Below are positions 25,591-34,395 of a DNA stretch of 64,000 nt, one piece after another. The DNA lies in assembly GCA_913061075.1 (NCBI GenBank), contig CAJXSK010000003.1, forward strand, positions 175,967-239,966, given 5' to 3'. The first letter of the stretch is position 1; each line of letters opens with the position of its first letter. The translations under genes were made by a program, and so were the position numbers. The DNA comes from an uncultured Piscirickettsiaceae bacterium. Lineage in GTDB: Bacteria; Pseudomonadota; Gammaproteobacteria; Methylococcales; Cycloclasticaceae. Below the pieces are notes generated by a model that had not been told where the DNA came from, searched no databases, and saw nothing but the letters and a program-made list of their open reading frames with translations.

Positions 25591-26925
25591 TCAATTTAAG
25601 GCATGCTGCCAAATCTTAGAATCACCAAGTAATGCTTCAGACCCAGAAACTGATAAGTGACCATCATCTCTATAGACGTAGGTATCGTTGATTTTAGATT
25701 TACATTTGCCTGCATGGCAGAGTAACTTATTTAGCCAAATGGTTTTTATGTTTGTTTTTTCGGCAACATCTTTAAGAGCTGAAATGACCTCCTTTTCGTG
25801 TTCAATGTAAGCTTGATAAGGTATGTCGCAGCTTTTTTTAAATACAATCAGTTCGCTGTCCAGTCTTTCGAGACATTCACCAATGTCAAATCCAGATTTA
25901 GGAGGTGGCGAAACAAGAATAGGTGTTTTTCCAATATCTTTAATTTTATTAATAGTAAAAGTTAATCCGTTTATTGCCTCAGGAGGAGCTTTTTCTGTAA
26001 TTTTTTTGTTGATTAGAAATTTACCATCAATATCATTTTTAAAATATTGATGGAATGGCGAGCTGAGAATAACATGTGTTATCGAGTCTGTATTTGTAAT
26101 GTATTTAAAGACAGCGTAGTTAAACATGGCGCACTGTCGTGCCCAATCTGGCCCGAATTTTCCATAGATTGGTGATACATCTAATATGGGGCCGCAGGCA
26201 CTTTTGGTTAACTGAACGATTTTTTTATTTGTTTTAGCTATGCCCGGCACTAAATGCATAGCGTAGCTATCGCCCCAAATGGCAATTGTTGGCTTATCAG
26301 ACGTTTTGCACTCAATATTTATTCCAGTTTCATGTATCCAAGTATCACATTTGTTGGATAAGCCGTAATTTAGTTCTCTAATCTCCGCATAATTATTTTC
26401 TGACTCATCAATTTTGCCGAATGCCATCGGTATTGGAATAGTAACAACAGCTACCGTTGATGCAATAAGCCATCGCCATGTTTTTGATGATTTTTTATGC
26501 CAGCCAAAACGAAAAGGCGTTTCAACAAATTTATATTGGGCGTAACCCAAGAGTATTGAAATCGCAACGAGCGTAAGTTTTATGATGATTGGTACTTGAC
26601 CGGCATAGCCAAGGAAAGAGAATGCGAATATAGGCCAGTGTACTAGGTAAATAGAGTAGGACCAGTCCCCTGTCTTTTCAATTAAGCGAGTGAATGGGTT
26701 ATTAACTAACCAACTACTATCGCCTAAAAGAAGAAGTGATGTGGCTAAAACAACTACCAATGCATTCCCCCTAGGGTGTACCGTATCAATGCTAATACAA
26801 CTTACAAATAATACGGTAAATAATGCTATGTATTTAAATGTATGTGGGATGTTTATTGGTTTATACACCATGACCCATGCACAAATTGAACCTGCTAATA
26901 ATTCCCAAGCGCGGGTGGGAAATAA
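25591..26925 (-). pseudogene. O-acyltransferase, C-terminal part (split by IS)
   Basis: The 3' part of a membrane acyltransferase gene (OafA/YrhL type, acyltransferase 3 domain plus C-terminal SGNH domain). Downstream of the IS the frame reads LFPTRAWELLAGSICAWV, a canonical family motif, then the last membrane helices, then a periplasmic SGNH domain with GDSYA (block I Ser) and DDGHLS (Asp-His pair). Removing the IS and one copy of the ATA duplication joins it in frame to 28196-28795, giving about 644 residues, normal for the family. An internal ATG at 26871 could allow a fragment containing the SGNH domain. Confidence 0.92.
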
Positions 26926-26928
26926 ATA
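26926..26928. repeat. Target site duplication of the IS, left copy (ATA)
   Basis: ATA on the plus strand next to the left end of the IS; the matching copy is at 28196-28198. A 3-bp duplication is normal for the IS3 family. It is supported because removing one copy restores the reading frame and the protein motif AFYLFPTRAWE. Confidence 0.85.
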
Positions 26929-26982
26929 AGAAGTGGTTCCACTAATTAGGACAACCTGCTTAGGAGTTATTTTCCCAGTTAA

Positions 26983-27807
26983 TCATGCCGCGATTAACGG
27001 CATGATGGTTTCATAATATACCTGATCGGGTGTTGCCTTTAAAGTTTGGTGTTTGCGTTGTTGATTGTAGTAATTTACCCATTTTCCTAATGATGATCTG
27101 GCATGCGTCATCGACTCATATGCATTGAGATACACATCTTCATATTTCACGCTACGCCATAAACGTTCAACAAACACATTATCGCGCCAAGCGCCTTTAC
27201 CATCCATACTGATTCTAATTTGGTGGTGTTTTAACACCTGTGTAAATTCACCACTGGTGTACTGGCTGCCTTGATCTGAATTAAAGATATCAGGGCAACC
27301 ATAGTGGTGAATGGCTTCTTCAAGGGCATCTATACAAAAACTCACGTCCATACTGTTTGATAGTCGCCAGCTTAATACCTTTCGGCTGTGCCAGTCCATG
27401 ATCACTGTGAGGTAGCTAAACCCTTTATCCATCGGAATGTAGGTGATGTCCGTTGCCCAAACTTGATTAGGTTGGTTAATACTCATGTTTCTGAGCAAGT
27501 ATGGGTAGACTTTATGGTCAGGGTTACGTTTAGTGGTTCGTGGTTTTGGATAAACTGCTTGAATACCCATTAACTGCATCAAACGAATAACACGGTTACG
27601 CCCAATACGATCACCACCTTCTTTTAGGGTGTCGGTAAGCCTTCGTGAGCCTAAAAATGGTTTATCCAGATGAAGCTTATCAATTTTCCTCATCGTCGCC
27701 TGATCATCGTCTGAGATGGGCTTTGCACGGTAATACGTACTTGATCGATGAATATTGAGTAGTTGGCATTGCCGGGTACGTGACAACACGGAGTTTGGAT
27801 TAATCAT
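26983..27807 (-). CDS. IS3-family transposase OrfB (DDE domain)
   Basis: A 274-residue integrase-core transposase. It has an HTH_21-type N-terminal segment (RKIDKLHLDKPFLGSRRLTDTLK), and the DDE triad D120 (WATDITYI), D178 (NSDQGSQYTS) and E214 (FVERLWRSVKYEDVYL). There are 35 residues between the second Asp and the Glu, the classical DD(35)E spacing. It lies in the -1 frame relative to orfA, and the frame is open upstream of its ATG to the slippery site, so the active protein is probably an OrfAB fusion. Confidence 0.95.
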   Translation of the reverse strand: MINPNSVLSRTRQCQLLNIHRSSTYYRAKPISDDDQATMRKIDKLHLDKPFLGSRRLTDTLKEGGDRIGRNRVIRLMQLMGIQAVYPKPRTTKRNPDHKVYPYLLRNMSINQPNQVWATDITYIPMDKGFSYLTVIMDWHSRKVLSWRLSNSMDVSFCIDALEEAIHHYGCPDIFNSDQGSQYTSGEFTQVLKHHQIRISMDGKGAWRDNVFVERLWRSVKYEDVYLNAYESMTHARSSLGKWVNYYNQQRKHQTLKATPDQVYYETIMPLIAA

Positions 27808-27827
27808 GACCTTTCTGTGCGCCCGGT

Positions 27828-28109
27828 CTAATGATCGAGCGCTTTGGACAAAAAATCATTCTCCATTGTCAACTGGCCTATCTTAGCCTGTAGACTTTGT
27901 ATTTCAGCTTCTCTATCTGGCGCTAAACCTTTACCTGAAGCAAAGACTTCACTGCTTTGTGTTAATAGTAGTTTCTTCCACTTAACAATTAAGTTGCTAT
28001 TAATCCCGTACCGCTGGGATAATTCAGACAGTGTTTGGTCGCCTTTTAATGCGGCTAATGCTACTTTTGATTTAAATTCTGGTGAATGGTTACGTCTTTT
28101 TCTGCTCAT
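27828..28109 (-). CDS. IS3-family OrfA (HTH protein)
   Basis: A 93-residue DNA-binding protein that recognises the IS ends. It has the transposase_8-type helix-turn-helix (HSPEFKSKVALAALKGDQTLSELSQRYGINSNLIVKWKKLLL) followed by a leucine-zipper-like coiled coil (REAEIQSLQAKIGQLTMENDFLSKAL). The zipper runs across the frameshift site, as in other IS3 elements. Confidence 0.94.
   Translation of the reverse strand: MSRKRRNHSPEFKSKVALAALKGDQTLSELSQRYGINSNLIVKWKKLLLTQSSEVFASGKGLAPDREAEIQSLQAKIGQLTMENDFLSKALDH
27849..27855 (-). promoter_or_regulatory. Programmed -1 frameshift site of the IS
   Basis: On the minus strand the heptamer T-TTT-TTG sits in the orfA frame near its end. Slipping back one base opens the orfB frame without a stop through to MINPNSV. 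This is the expected way to make OrfAB. Confidence 0.7.
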
Positions 28110-28195
28110 CTTCTGTGTCCTCTATTTAAATAATAATACAGAAAATAACTCCTTAACTAACGGCTTTTACTGTCCTAATGAGCGGAACCGCTTCA

Positions 28196-28795
28196 ATAAA
28201 AGGCCCATTCAGCAATGCTAGCATCAGCCAGTCGCCATAATATAGGTGGAAGCTCTCCTGATAATGGTGCCCATGCTAAACACCATGTCAAGCTACCAAT
28301 AGCTAAGGCTATTAGGACAAATAAACGCAAGGACTTTGTAGTAAAAAAGAGTACTAACGGTAAGAAGAAGTAATACTGTTCTTCAAGTGATAAAGACCAA
28401 ATATGTAATAGCGGCTTCCCTTCGGCGCTACTTTCAAAATATCCCACTTGAGTGGGTAGCACTATATTTGACGAAAATGTTAAAGCACCAACTAATTGAG
28501 CAATAAAATCATTCCATTGTGATGGAGAGATGAACCAATAAGATAAGAGGGCCGTAATAGCGAGCGTACAATATAGAGCAGGTAATAGTCGCTTGGCTCG
28601 TCGTAAATAAAATGCTCCAAATGAAAATGTATTAGTATTTAGATCGTTTAGAATTATGGTAGTGATTAAAAAGCCTGAAATAACAAAAAACACATCAACG
28701 CCAAGGTAGCCATGATTAACAATGCCTAGGTTGGCGTGAAAGATAACAACCAATAATACGGCTATTCCTCGTAGCAATTGGATATCTTGTCGCAT
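28196..28795 (-). pseudogene. O-acyltransferase, N-terminal part (split by IS)
   Basis: The first 200 codons of the interrupted acyltransferase. The active-site region LRGIAVLLVVIFHAN (catalytic His), GYLGVDVFFVISGFLIT, YLRRAKRLLPAL and HIWSLSLEEQYYFFLPLVL are all typical of acyltransferase 3 proteins that O-acetylate or acylate surface polysaccharides. The frame runs into the IS end and stops there. With the C-terminal half it would make a polytopic enzyme with a periplasmic SGNH domain. Its location in a repeat-flanked insert suggests acquisition by transfer. Confidence 0.92.
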
Positions 28796-28864
28796 TATGT
28801 GCTATTCCTTGTTTTTTCAATCATATGAGTTTAGTTGATGGCGCGTAAAATATAATATAGCTGA

Positions 28865-28914
28865 CGTAAAAGACGTGGCAAATAAACCGCCGATGTGGGT
28901 GTTGCGAGAGGTTA
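28865..28914 (+). repeat. 50-bp direct repeat, copy 2
   Basis: Exact copy of the ybbP 3' end found 14 bases before the end of pqiC. Followed by AATTAG it would give a Val-Asn-stop end, probably the ancestral end of ybbP before the insert arrived. Nothing else coding overlaps it. Confidence 0.93.
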
Positions 28915-28927
28915 ATTAGTACATGCT

Positions 28928-29509
28928 TTAGCCGGTTAACGCCGCGCTAATCTTTTTAGCTAGCTGGGTAATGGTTACTTGCAACATTTTCACGGAGTGA
29001 GGGTAGCCGTCTTCACTAAGTTTTTCGGTGATACGGAATGATTGGTTAACCAATAGTGTTTTATCGCCTTTATAAACCCAATACCGCCCACTAAAGATGG
29101 CTTGTGATTGGTCGGTAGAATTAAACTGCTCTACCTCTATAAACAATTGGGTGTTTTTACCTTTCACCGATAATGGTTTTTCCTTATTGAAGGAATAGCC
29201 GACAGGCGATGTATTGTTTAATTCTTGAACCAATATGTTGAGTAAAGTCTCTCTAAGAGGCTGTGCCCAGCGGTGATAGGTTGATGTGTACACTTGGTTT
29301 TTACCCAGCTGAATGACTAACCCGGGTTGATCTAGAAACGTGGCCAGTTGAAGTTGGTTTACGGTGACTTGTTTAGTTTGTTCGTTGCTATTTTTTTGTG
29401 CTGATGAAGAAACGTTGAAGTTATAGTGTTTAGTGCGTTGAGGGCTGCTTGCACAACTGATTAACGCAAACATCATAAGTGCTAAGGAAAACAGTTTAAC
29501 GAGCCTCAT
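28928..29509 (-). CDS. pqiC: PqiC-type outer-membrane lipoprotein
   Basis: Third component of the Pqi lipid-transport system, an outer-membrane lipoprotein of the ABC-type transport auxiliary family. The 193-residue precursor has a lipobox ending at LISC (Cys19). The domain shows QLATFLDQPGLVIQLGKNQV, the motif where family members contact partners. The start codon overlaps the pqiB stop by one base (TAATG), so the three pqi genes are one operon on the minus strand. Confidence 0.9.
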   Translation of the reverse strand: MRLVKLFSLALMMFALISCASSPQRTKHYNFNVSSSAQKNSNEQTKQVTVNQLQLATFLDQPGLVIQLGKNQVYTSTYHRWAQPLRETLLNILVQELNNTSPVGYSFNKEKPLSVKGKNTQLFIEVEQFNSTDQSQAIFSGRYWVYKGDKTLLVNQSFRITEKLSEDGYPHSVKMLQVTITQLAKKISAALTG

Positions 29510-31059
29510 TACTTCGCTCCTTTAGGTTCTAGTTCTTCACGTTGCTGCGTGCCAAACAGCAAGCTATTAGGTTTTTGGTTAAGTTGAATGATGAGCGGGT
29601 CTAATTCGTTGAGCGTTCTCTTCATTTTTTTGAGTAGTTCTTGTAGCTCTGAATGTGTCTGCGACCCTTCTGAAAAACTATTGGTTAATTTTTTAAAGTC
29701 TTCAAGAGATGCATTAACGTTGCCTAAGGTTTTATCGGCGCCCACCAACACGTTTTCTACTGGAAGTTTATTTACCTTATCTAACACATCGGTTATTTGC
29801 TGCAGTATTTGGTCCACTTGGCTTTCGGTAGTAGGTATGACGATTTGTCCATTAATGTTTGGTTGAATGGTTCGAGGTTTGTCGCCAAATTTAAGTTCTA
29901 CAAATTTACTACCGGTTAACAAGTTTCCAGTAACAAGGCTTGCTTGAAGCCCGTTTTTTATGGACTTGCTAATATCTTCATTTAATTGCTGAATAGCTTC
30001 TTTATTGTCCTTAAAGCCTAATCTTGCGGGCTCAATTTTGATGGTTATTGGAATGAGGGCAGAAGGGTCGAGGATGTTTTTAATATCAGTATGGTTAATG
30101 TCTGTTTGAAAAACTGAGCCAATTTTAATGCCTCTATATTCAACAGGCGCGTTTGGTTTTAAGCCTCGAATAGAGTCTTTAAACAGCAATGTGAAAGTGG
30201 TTGCATGTTTGTAGCGACTGTCGTAAATAGCATTCATATTGGGGTAAATAGTAAAAAACCCTCGTTCGGTAATTGTTTCACCGGGTGTTGTATCGCGTGG
30301 TACATCAAAGGCGACACCACCGGTAATTAAACTTTCTAGTGTGCCGGTTTGAATTTGTACGCCTTCGGCGGATAGGTCAATTTCAAAGCCATTTAATGCC
30401 CAAAACTTTGTGTTTGCTGTGATGAGTTTATCGAAGGGGGTTTCAATGAAAGCATCGTAATAAACGCGTCGTTCTTGGGCATTAAAATGGACGTGTTCTA
30501 TGCGGCCTACATCAAGCCCGCGGTACATAATTGGGTCGCCTGTTTGCAACGCTTGGTTACCACTGCTGTCGAGGGTGACATGAATACCATTGGTACCGGC
30601 TTGAGTGATGGGTTCGTTTTCTAAGCCTTTAAATTCATATTGGATTGTTTCAGCAAAGCCTGGAGCAAGTTCTATGTAGGCACCAGAGAGGAGCGTGCCA
30701 ATGCCTGAGATGCCTGTTTTGCCTACCCGAGGCCTAACAACCCAAAATTGTGTATCTTCCATGAGCAGGTGTTCGTATTTATTTGAAATACGAACGGTAA
30801 CTAATACATTATTGTCTTTGTTATTCAGCTCAAGTTTTTCGACTAGGCCGATATCGACGCTTTTAGTGCGTATTTTTGTTTTTTTGGCTTCAATGCCTTC
30901 ACCAGTTTCAAATGCAATAACAACCAATGGGCCACGGCTGGTGATGTTGTTGTAGACCATCCAAATGCCAATAAATACGGCAAGTAATGGAATTAGCCAA
31001 ATGATGGAGATGGACTTCAACGGGGTGACATCTGCGGGTAATGGTTGCTGTTCGTTCAT
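29509..31059 (-). CDS. pqiB: Intermembrane transport protein PqiB
   Basis: A 516-residue MCE protein that spans the periplasm as a hexameric syringe-like tube for lipid movement between membranes. It has one N-terminal membrane helix (ISIIWLIPLLAVFIGIWMVY), three MCE/MlaD domains (starting near GPLVVIAFETGEGIEAKKTKIRTK, GIHVTLDSSGNQALQTGDPIMYRG and TFTLLFKDSIRGLKPNAPVEYRG), and a C-terminal helical region (about 415-500) forming the tube. The start overlaps the pqiA stop (ATGA). Confidence 0.94.
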   Translation of the reverse strand: MNEQQPLPADVTPLKSISIIWLIPLLAVFIGIWMVYNNITSRGPLVVIAFETGEGIEAKKTKIRTKSVDIGLVEKLELNNKDNNVLVTVRISNKYEHLLMEDTQFWVVRPRVGKTGISGIGTLLSGAYIELAPGFAETIQYEFKGLENEPITQAGTNGIHVTLDSSGNQALQTGDPIMYRGLDVGRIEHVHFNAQERRVYYDAFIETPFDKLITANTKFWALNGFEIDLSAEGVQIQTGTLESLITGGVAFDVPRDTTPGETITERGFFTIYPNMNAIYDSRYKHATTFTLLFKDSIRGLKPNAPVEYRGIKIGSVFQTDINHTDIKNILDPSALIPITIKIEPARLGFKDNKEAIQQLNEDISKSIKNGLQASLVTGNLLTGSKFVELKFGDKPRTIQPNINGQIVIPTTESQVDQILQQITDVLDKVNKLPVENVLVGADKTLGNVNASLEDFKKLTNSFSEGSQTHSELQELLKKMKRTLNELDPLIIQLNQKPNSLLFGTQQREELEPKGAK

Positions 31060-32285
31060 TCAAACTGTCCTTGTGGTACGTGTTTCCAAATTAATTTCGG
31101 GTTAAAACTCATGGCGGCTAACATGGTTAATATGACGGTGCCTGTGAAAGCGATAGCTCCAAACCCAGGGTGTATGGCGGTGATGTTACCTAATTGTATT
31201 AATGCCACCAAAATCGCAACAACAAAAACGTCAACCATTGACCAACGCCCAGCCAATTCTGTTGCGCGATATAAGAAAGTTTTCGACAGTGGTGAAAGTT
31301 GGCTCTTGTAATGGACGTTATAACATAGCCAAAGTAAGGCGATGATTTTCCCAATAGGCACAACGACACTGGCGATGAAGATAATGATGGCAATAGGGTA
31401 AGAGCCGTGACTCCAAAGCAAAATAATACCGCCGACTATGGTGCTAGCAGTATCATCACCTAAAACGTAGGTGTGCATAATGGGTAGAAGGTTGGCAGGA
31501 ATATATAAAATAATGGAGGTTAATAACAAGGCCATTGTTTTTTGAATGCTGTTGGTAAAGTGCCCATGAAGTTGTGTGCCGCAAAATGTACAGTGGGTAT
31601 CGTTAGCTTTTGATAAGTGTGAGCATTGATGGCAAGTGTGCTGTTGGTGATGTTCGCTTAATTGTTGATCAATCGCACCTTTTTTTTCTTTCAGCCATTG
31701 CCAGGTTTGGTGTTTGTCGAAGTTTACGAGGCTCATTGTCATGCTTAAAATAAAAAGGACATAGGTTAAAAACGATAAGCCGAGTTCAATGTCTGCGATT
31801 GTGATGATTTTAATGAAGCTGACTAGAATGCTGATTAGGTATATTTCGGCCATATTCCAGTGTCGAATATGATCCATAATAATTAATAATTGCTGCGACC
31901 CTGTCCAAGGGCTTGAACGGCCAAGAGATATGTATACGTATAAGGTGATCAATAAAAAGAGCCCTGGCAAGGCGATGGTGAATATAAAAATCAATACAGC
32001 CAGAATGGTGAAGTCGCCTTGCATCATGACCGAAACACTTTGAAACAGCGTTACTATTCTGTCGTTACCGTGCGCGCTAAATGTTAAAAATGGGAATGAT
32101 AAGGATAGAAATAAAAATATTAAAGCGGTCAGTGAGAAAGCTATAACGCGGCTTCGTGCATTTCGGTGATTCGCCGTTAGCGTGAGTTTGCATCGAGGGC
32201 AACTCGCTTTATTGCCTTCTGGTGGGGTGATGAGGGTGACCGGAAAGTCGCACTCTACACAAATGATATGTTTGCCGATACTCAT
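31056..32285 (-). CDS. pqiA: Inner-membrane protein PqiA
   Basis: Inner-membrane partner of PqiB with two tandem PqiA domains. The 409-residue protein has a zinc-ribbon-like N-terminus (CVECDFPV ... CPRCKL), four membrane segments, a second cysteine set in the middle (CHQCSHL ... CTFCGTQL), and four more membrane segments. This matches the full-length PqiA/YebS layout. It is first in the pqiABC operon. Confidence 0.93.
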   Translation of the reverse strand: MSIGKHIICVECDFPVTLITPPEGNKASCPRCKLTLTANHRNARSRVIAFSLTALIFLFLSLSFPFLTFSAHGNDRIVTLFQSVSVMMQGDFTILAVLIFIFTIALPGLFLLITLYVYISLGRSSPWTGSQQLLIIMDHIRHWNMAEIYLISILVSFIKIITIADIELGLSFLTYVLFILSMTMSLVNFDKHQTWQWLKEKKGAIDQQLSEHHQQHTCHQCSHLSKANDTHCTFCGTQLHGHFTNSIQKTMALLLTSIILYIPANLLPIMHTYVLGDDTASTIVGGIILLWSHGSYPIAIIIFIASVVVPIGKIIALLWLCYNVHYKSQLSPLSKTFLYRATELAGRWSMVDVFVVAILVALIQLGNITAIHPGFGAIAFTGTVILTMLAAMSFNPKLIWKHVPQGQFE

Positions 32286-32521
32286 ACGTTACGAAAACAA
32301 TCTATTCTTGCTGCTGGTTTATTGCGTGTGCTGTTGCTCAATAATTGATTATTCATTAAACACATAATAGGCTATCGATCGGTAGAGTTAAAGCGAGTTA
32401 TTTGGCGTTCAACGAACGATAATACGTGTGGATTGTTACTGTAATTGAAACGCGTTATGAAGGGTTTGAATCTTTATACCCAAAGGGCATAAGTCTCATT
32501 GTGGTGAGCGATAAGGCATGC

Positions 32522-33127
32522 TCACTCCAATTTGTCTTTATAGTTTCTACGCATCCAGTCTTTACCGATGGCTGAAAAAGGGAGGTTTAGTTCTAGTTCA
32601 GGTACTTCTAGCCCTACCCAAGCGGTAAATGAATTGCTGTTGGGGCCGGGCCACATGGTGTATTCATTTGGGTAAGGGTAGCTATTAACTGCTTGCTCGA
32701 CTTTTGGAATAAGTTGTTGTGCTGTTTCACCGCGGTAATCAGCCAAAAGTTTAGGCATGGAGCCAAACCAGAAACGATCAGGTATGTCTTCTCTTGCGAC
32801 TAAAACGGGTCGACCACTGCGTTGGTTCCAACCAAATACTTGATACGTCGTATACGTTTCAGCGTTAAACGGTTTAATGGCAATCCAAGTGTGAACGGCA
32901 AAAATACCTCGCCAGCCGTATGTGTCTGCAGCGTACACTTGAAGAACAGCTTCAGCCGTTTCACTGGGAATGGGGGCGATATTTGCTGATTCGCGTTTAT
33001 TAAAGTCTGATTTTGTAAATGAAATACCCATGCTAATGATGGGTAATATCAGCATAAGCGCTAAAACTGAAGTGATGATCCAGATGCGACGTATGAGCCA
33101 TTTGTTTTTATTTGTTTGTTGAGGCAT
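32522..33127 (-). CDS. DUF3750 family membrane-anchored protein
   Basis: A 201-residue protein of the DUF3750 family, function unknown. One N-terminal membrane helix (about 15-37) is followed by an extracytoplasmic domain with the family pattern YGWRGIFAVHTWIAIKP, VFGWNQRSGRPVLV, PDRFWFGSMPKLLADYRGE and YPYPNEYTMWPGPNSNSFTAWV. The conserved His in AVHTW and the WPGPNSN loop look like an active site of a peptidase-like fold, but this is inference. It stands alone. Confidence 0.85.
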   Translation of the reverse strand: MPQQTNKNKWLIRRIWIITSVLALMLILPIISMGISFTKSDFNKRESANIAPIPSETAEAVLQVYAADTYGWRGIFAVHTWIAIKPFNAETYTTYQVFGWNQRSGRPVLVAREDIPDRFWFGSMPKLLADYRGETAQQLIPKVEQAVNSYPYPNEYTMWPGPNSNSFTAWVGLEVPELELNLPFSAIGKDWMRRNYKDKLE

Positions 33128-33253
33128 GTATTAAATTAAGAACATTGATGGCTACAAAAGTTCCACATATTAAGTAAGGATCTTGAATTCTAGATGCTTG
33201 GATTCTAGTATGATGTTTAGTAATTAAATTTATACATACTTTACCTATTTGAC

Positions 33254-33793
33254 ATGAAAAAATCATCTTTACAAGATCAACTTTTAAACGCTGGTTTAAC
33301 GAGTAAGACAAAGGCCAGTAAAGTTCAGTCTCAAAAACATAAACAACTAAAGAAACAGCGAAAAAATAAGGTTGAAGTAGTTGATGAGGTGGCGATATTG
33401 GCAAAAAAAACTGCTGATTCACGCCGTGAAAAAGATAAACAGCTTAATGAACAACGAAACTTAGAAGCAGAAAAAAATCAAATCGCGGGTCAAATAAAAC
33501 AACTTATTACATTGAATAAGTTAGATAAAAGCGATGATGGCGATGCGTATCGGTTTACCCACCAAGGAAAAGTGAAATCTATTTATGTGGCGGATGAATT
33601 ACGTGACAGAATTGTATTTGGTAGAGCCGTGATTGTTCAATTGGGTCAAGCGTACGAAATTGTGCCAAAGCCGGTGGCAGATAAGATCGCGCAACGTGAT
33701 AAACAACGGGTTATCTATATTGAGAATACGCCAACATCGCCAATTGGTGATGATTATGCTGCGTTCGAAATACCTGATGATTTAATGTGGTGA
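33254..33793 (+). CDS. yaiL: DUF2058 family nucleoid/RNA-associated protein YaiL
   Basis: A 179-residue highly charged protein of the DUF2058 (YaiL) family. The N-terminal half (to about residue 85) is a Lys/Gln/Glu-rich helical region starting with SLQDQLLNAGLTSKTKASKV. The C-terminal half has the conserved YRFTHQGKVKSIYVADELRDRI and LGQAYEIVPKPVADKIAQRDKQRV. The function is not established. It overlaps the DUF1415 gene by one base (TGATG). Confidence 0.86.
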   Translation: MKKSSLQDQLLNAGLTSKTKASKVQSQKHKQLKKQRKNKVEVVDEVAILAKKTADSRREKDKQLNEQRNLEAEKNQIAGQIKQLITLNKLDKSDDGDAYRFTHQGKVKSIYVADELRDRIVFGRAVIVQLGQAYEIVPKPVADKIAQRDKQRVIYIENTPTSPIGDDYAAFEIPDDLMW

Positions 33794-34344
33794 TGTCATC
33801 AGAACGGGCAGTTATTGAAAGCTGTAAGCAATGGGTGACGGATGTTATTATTGGGTTGAATTTTTGCCCTTTTGCTAAACCAGTTATAGAGTCGGGCGTT
33901 GTTAATTTTTCGGTCATCAATGTGCAAAGGCTGGAACTGTGCTTGCAGGCTGTTTGTGATGAGCTAAGCCGGTTAGCGGTCGACAATAATATTGAAACGA
34001 GTTTGCTTATTTACCCTGTCGGTTTTGAATCGTTCGATGATTATTTAGAGCTAGCAGGCATAGCAGAAAATTTGTTGATAGATGAAGGGTATGAGGGTGT
34101 TTTTCAGTTAGCTACATTTCACCCAGATTATTGTTTTGAAGGGCAAGTGTACGACGACGCGGCAAATTATACTAACCGTTCACCTTATCCTATGTTGCAT
34201 ATATTACGTGAAGCCAGTGTGGAGAAGGTGTTAGAAAATATTGCAGACCCCGAGAAAATTCCAAATAGAAATATTGCGTTTGCTAGAGAGAAAGGGATGG
34301 GCGCGTTATCTGTAATGCTGGATAACTGTATAACTAAAGATTAA
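33793..34344 (+). CDS. DUF1415 family protein
   Basis: A 183-residue soluble protein of unknown function. The family pattern is clear: WVTDVIIGLNFCPFAKPV, LLIYPVGFESFDDYLELAG, FQLATFHPDYCFEG and NRSPYPMLHILREASV. The conserved Cys and His residues (FCPF, FHPDY) are suggestive of a catalytic or metal site. The ATG at 33793 overlapping the upstream TGA is chosen over a GTG two codons earlier. It ends before a shared bidirectional terminator. Confidence 0.87.
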   Translation: MSSERAVIESCKQWVTDVIIGLNFCPFAKPVIESGVVNFSVINVQRLELCLQAVCDELSRLAVDNNIETSLLIYPVGFESFDDYLELAGIAENLLIDEGYEGVFQLATFHPDYCFEGQVYDDAANYTNRSPYPMLHILREASVEKVLENIADPEKIPNRNIAFAREKGMGALSVMLDNCITKD

Positions 34345-34357
34345 TGCACTAAAGCAA

Positions 34358-34377
34358 CCCCGCCAGATCTGACGGGG
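34358..34377. terminator. Bidirectional terminator between DUF1415 gene and ybiT
   Basis: CCCCG and CGGGG arms flank the palindrome CAGATCTG with one C-A mismatch between. It lies between two convergent genes. There are A/T-rich flanks but no long T-run, so efficiency is uncertain. Confidence 0.7.
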
Positions 34378-34395
34378 CGCATAGAAAAAGTAGTG

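Larger units (their letters stand above)
26929..28195 (-). mobile_element. IS3-family insertion sequence, 1267 bp
   Basis: A complete IS with imperfect terminal inverted repeats: the minus-strand left terminus reads TGAAGCGGTTCCGCTCATTA and the other end, inverted, AGAAGTGGTTCCACTAATTA, with the match continuing through GGACA. It carries two overlapping-phase frames (orfA, then orfB in the -1 frame) with a DDE transposase, and is flanked by a 3-bp duplication. It splits an acyltransferase gene; its terminal TGA supplies the premature stop of the 5' fragment. No decay is visible, so it may be active. Confidence 0.94.

Noticed and set aside
32504..32525. GTGAGC/GCTCAC inverted repeat as terminator of the DUF3750 gene
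   Set aside because: It overlaps the stop codon, has a weak six-base stem and no T-run on the minus strand.
33183..33214. Promoter TTGAAT/TATGAT before yaiL
   Set aside because: The spacer would be 20 bases, too long for a confident sigma-70 call.
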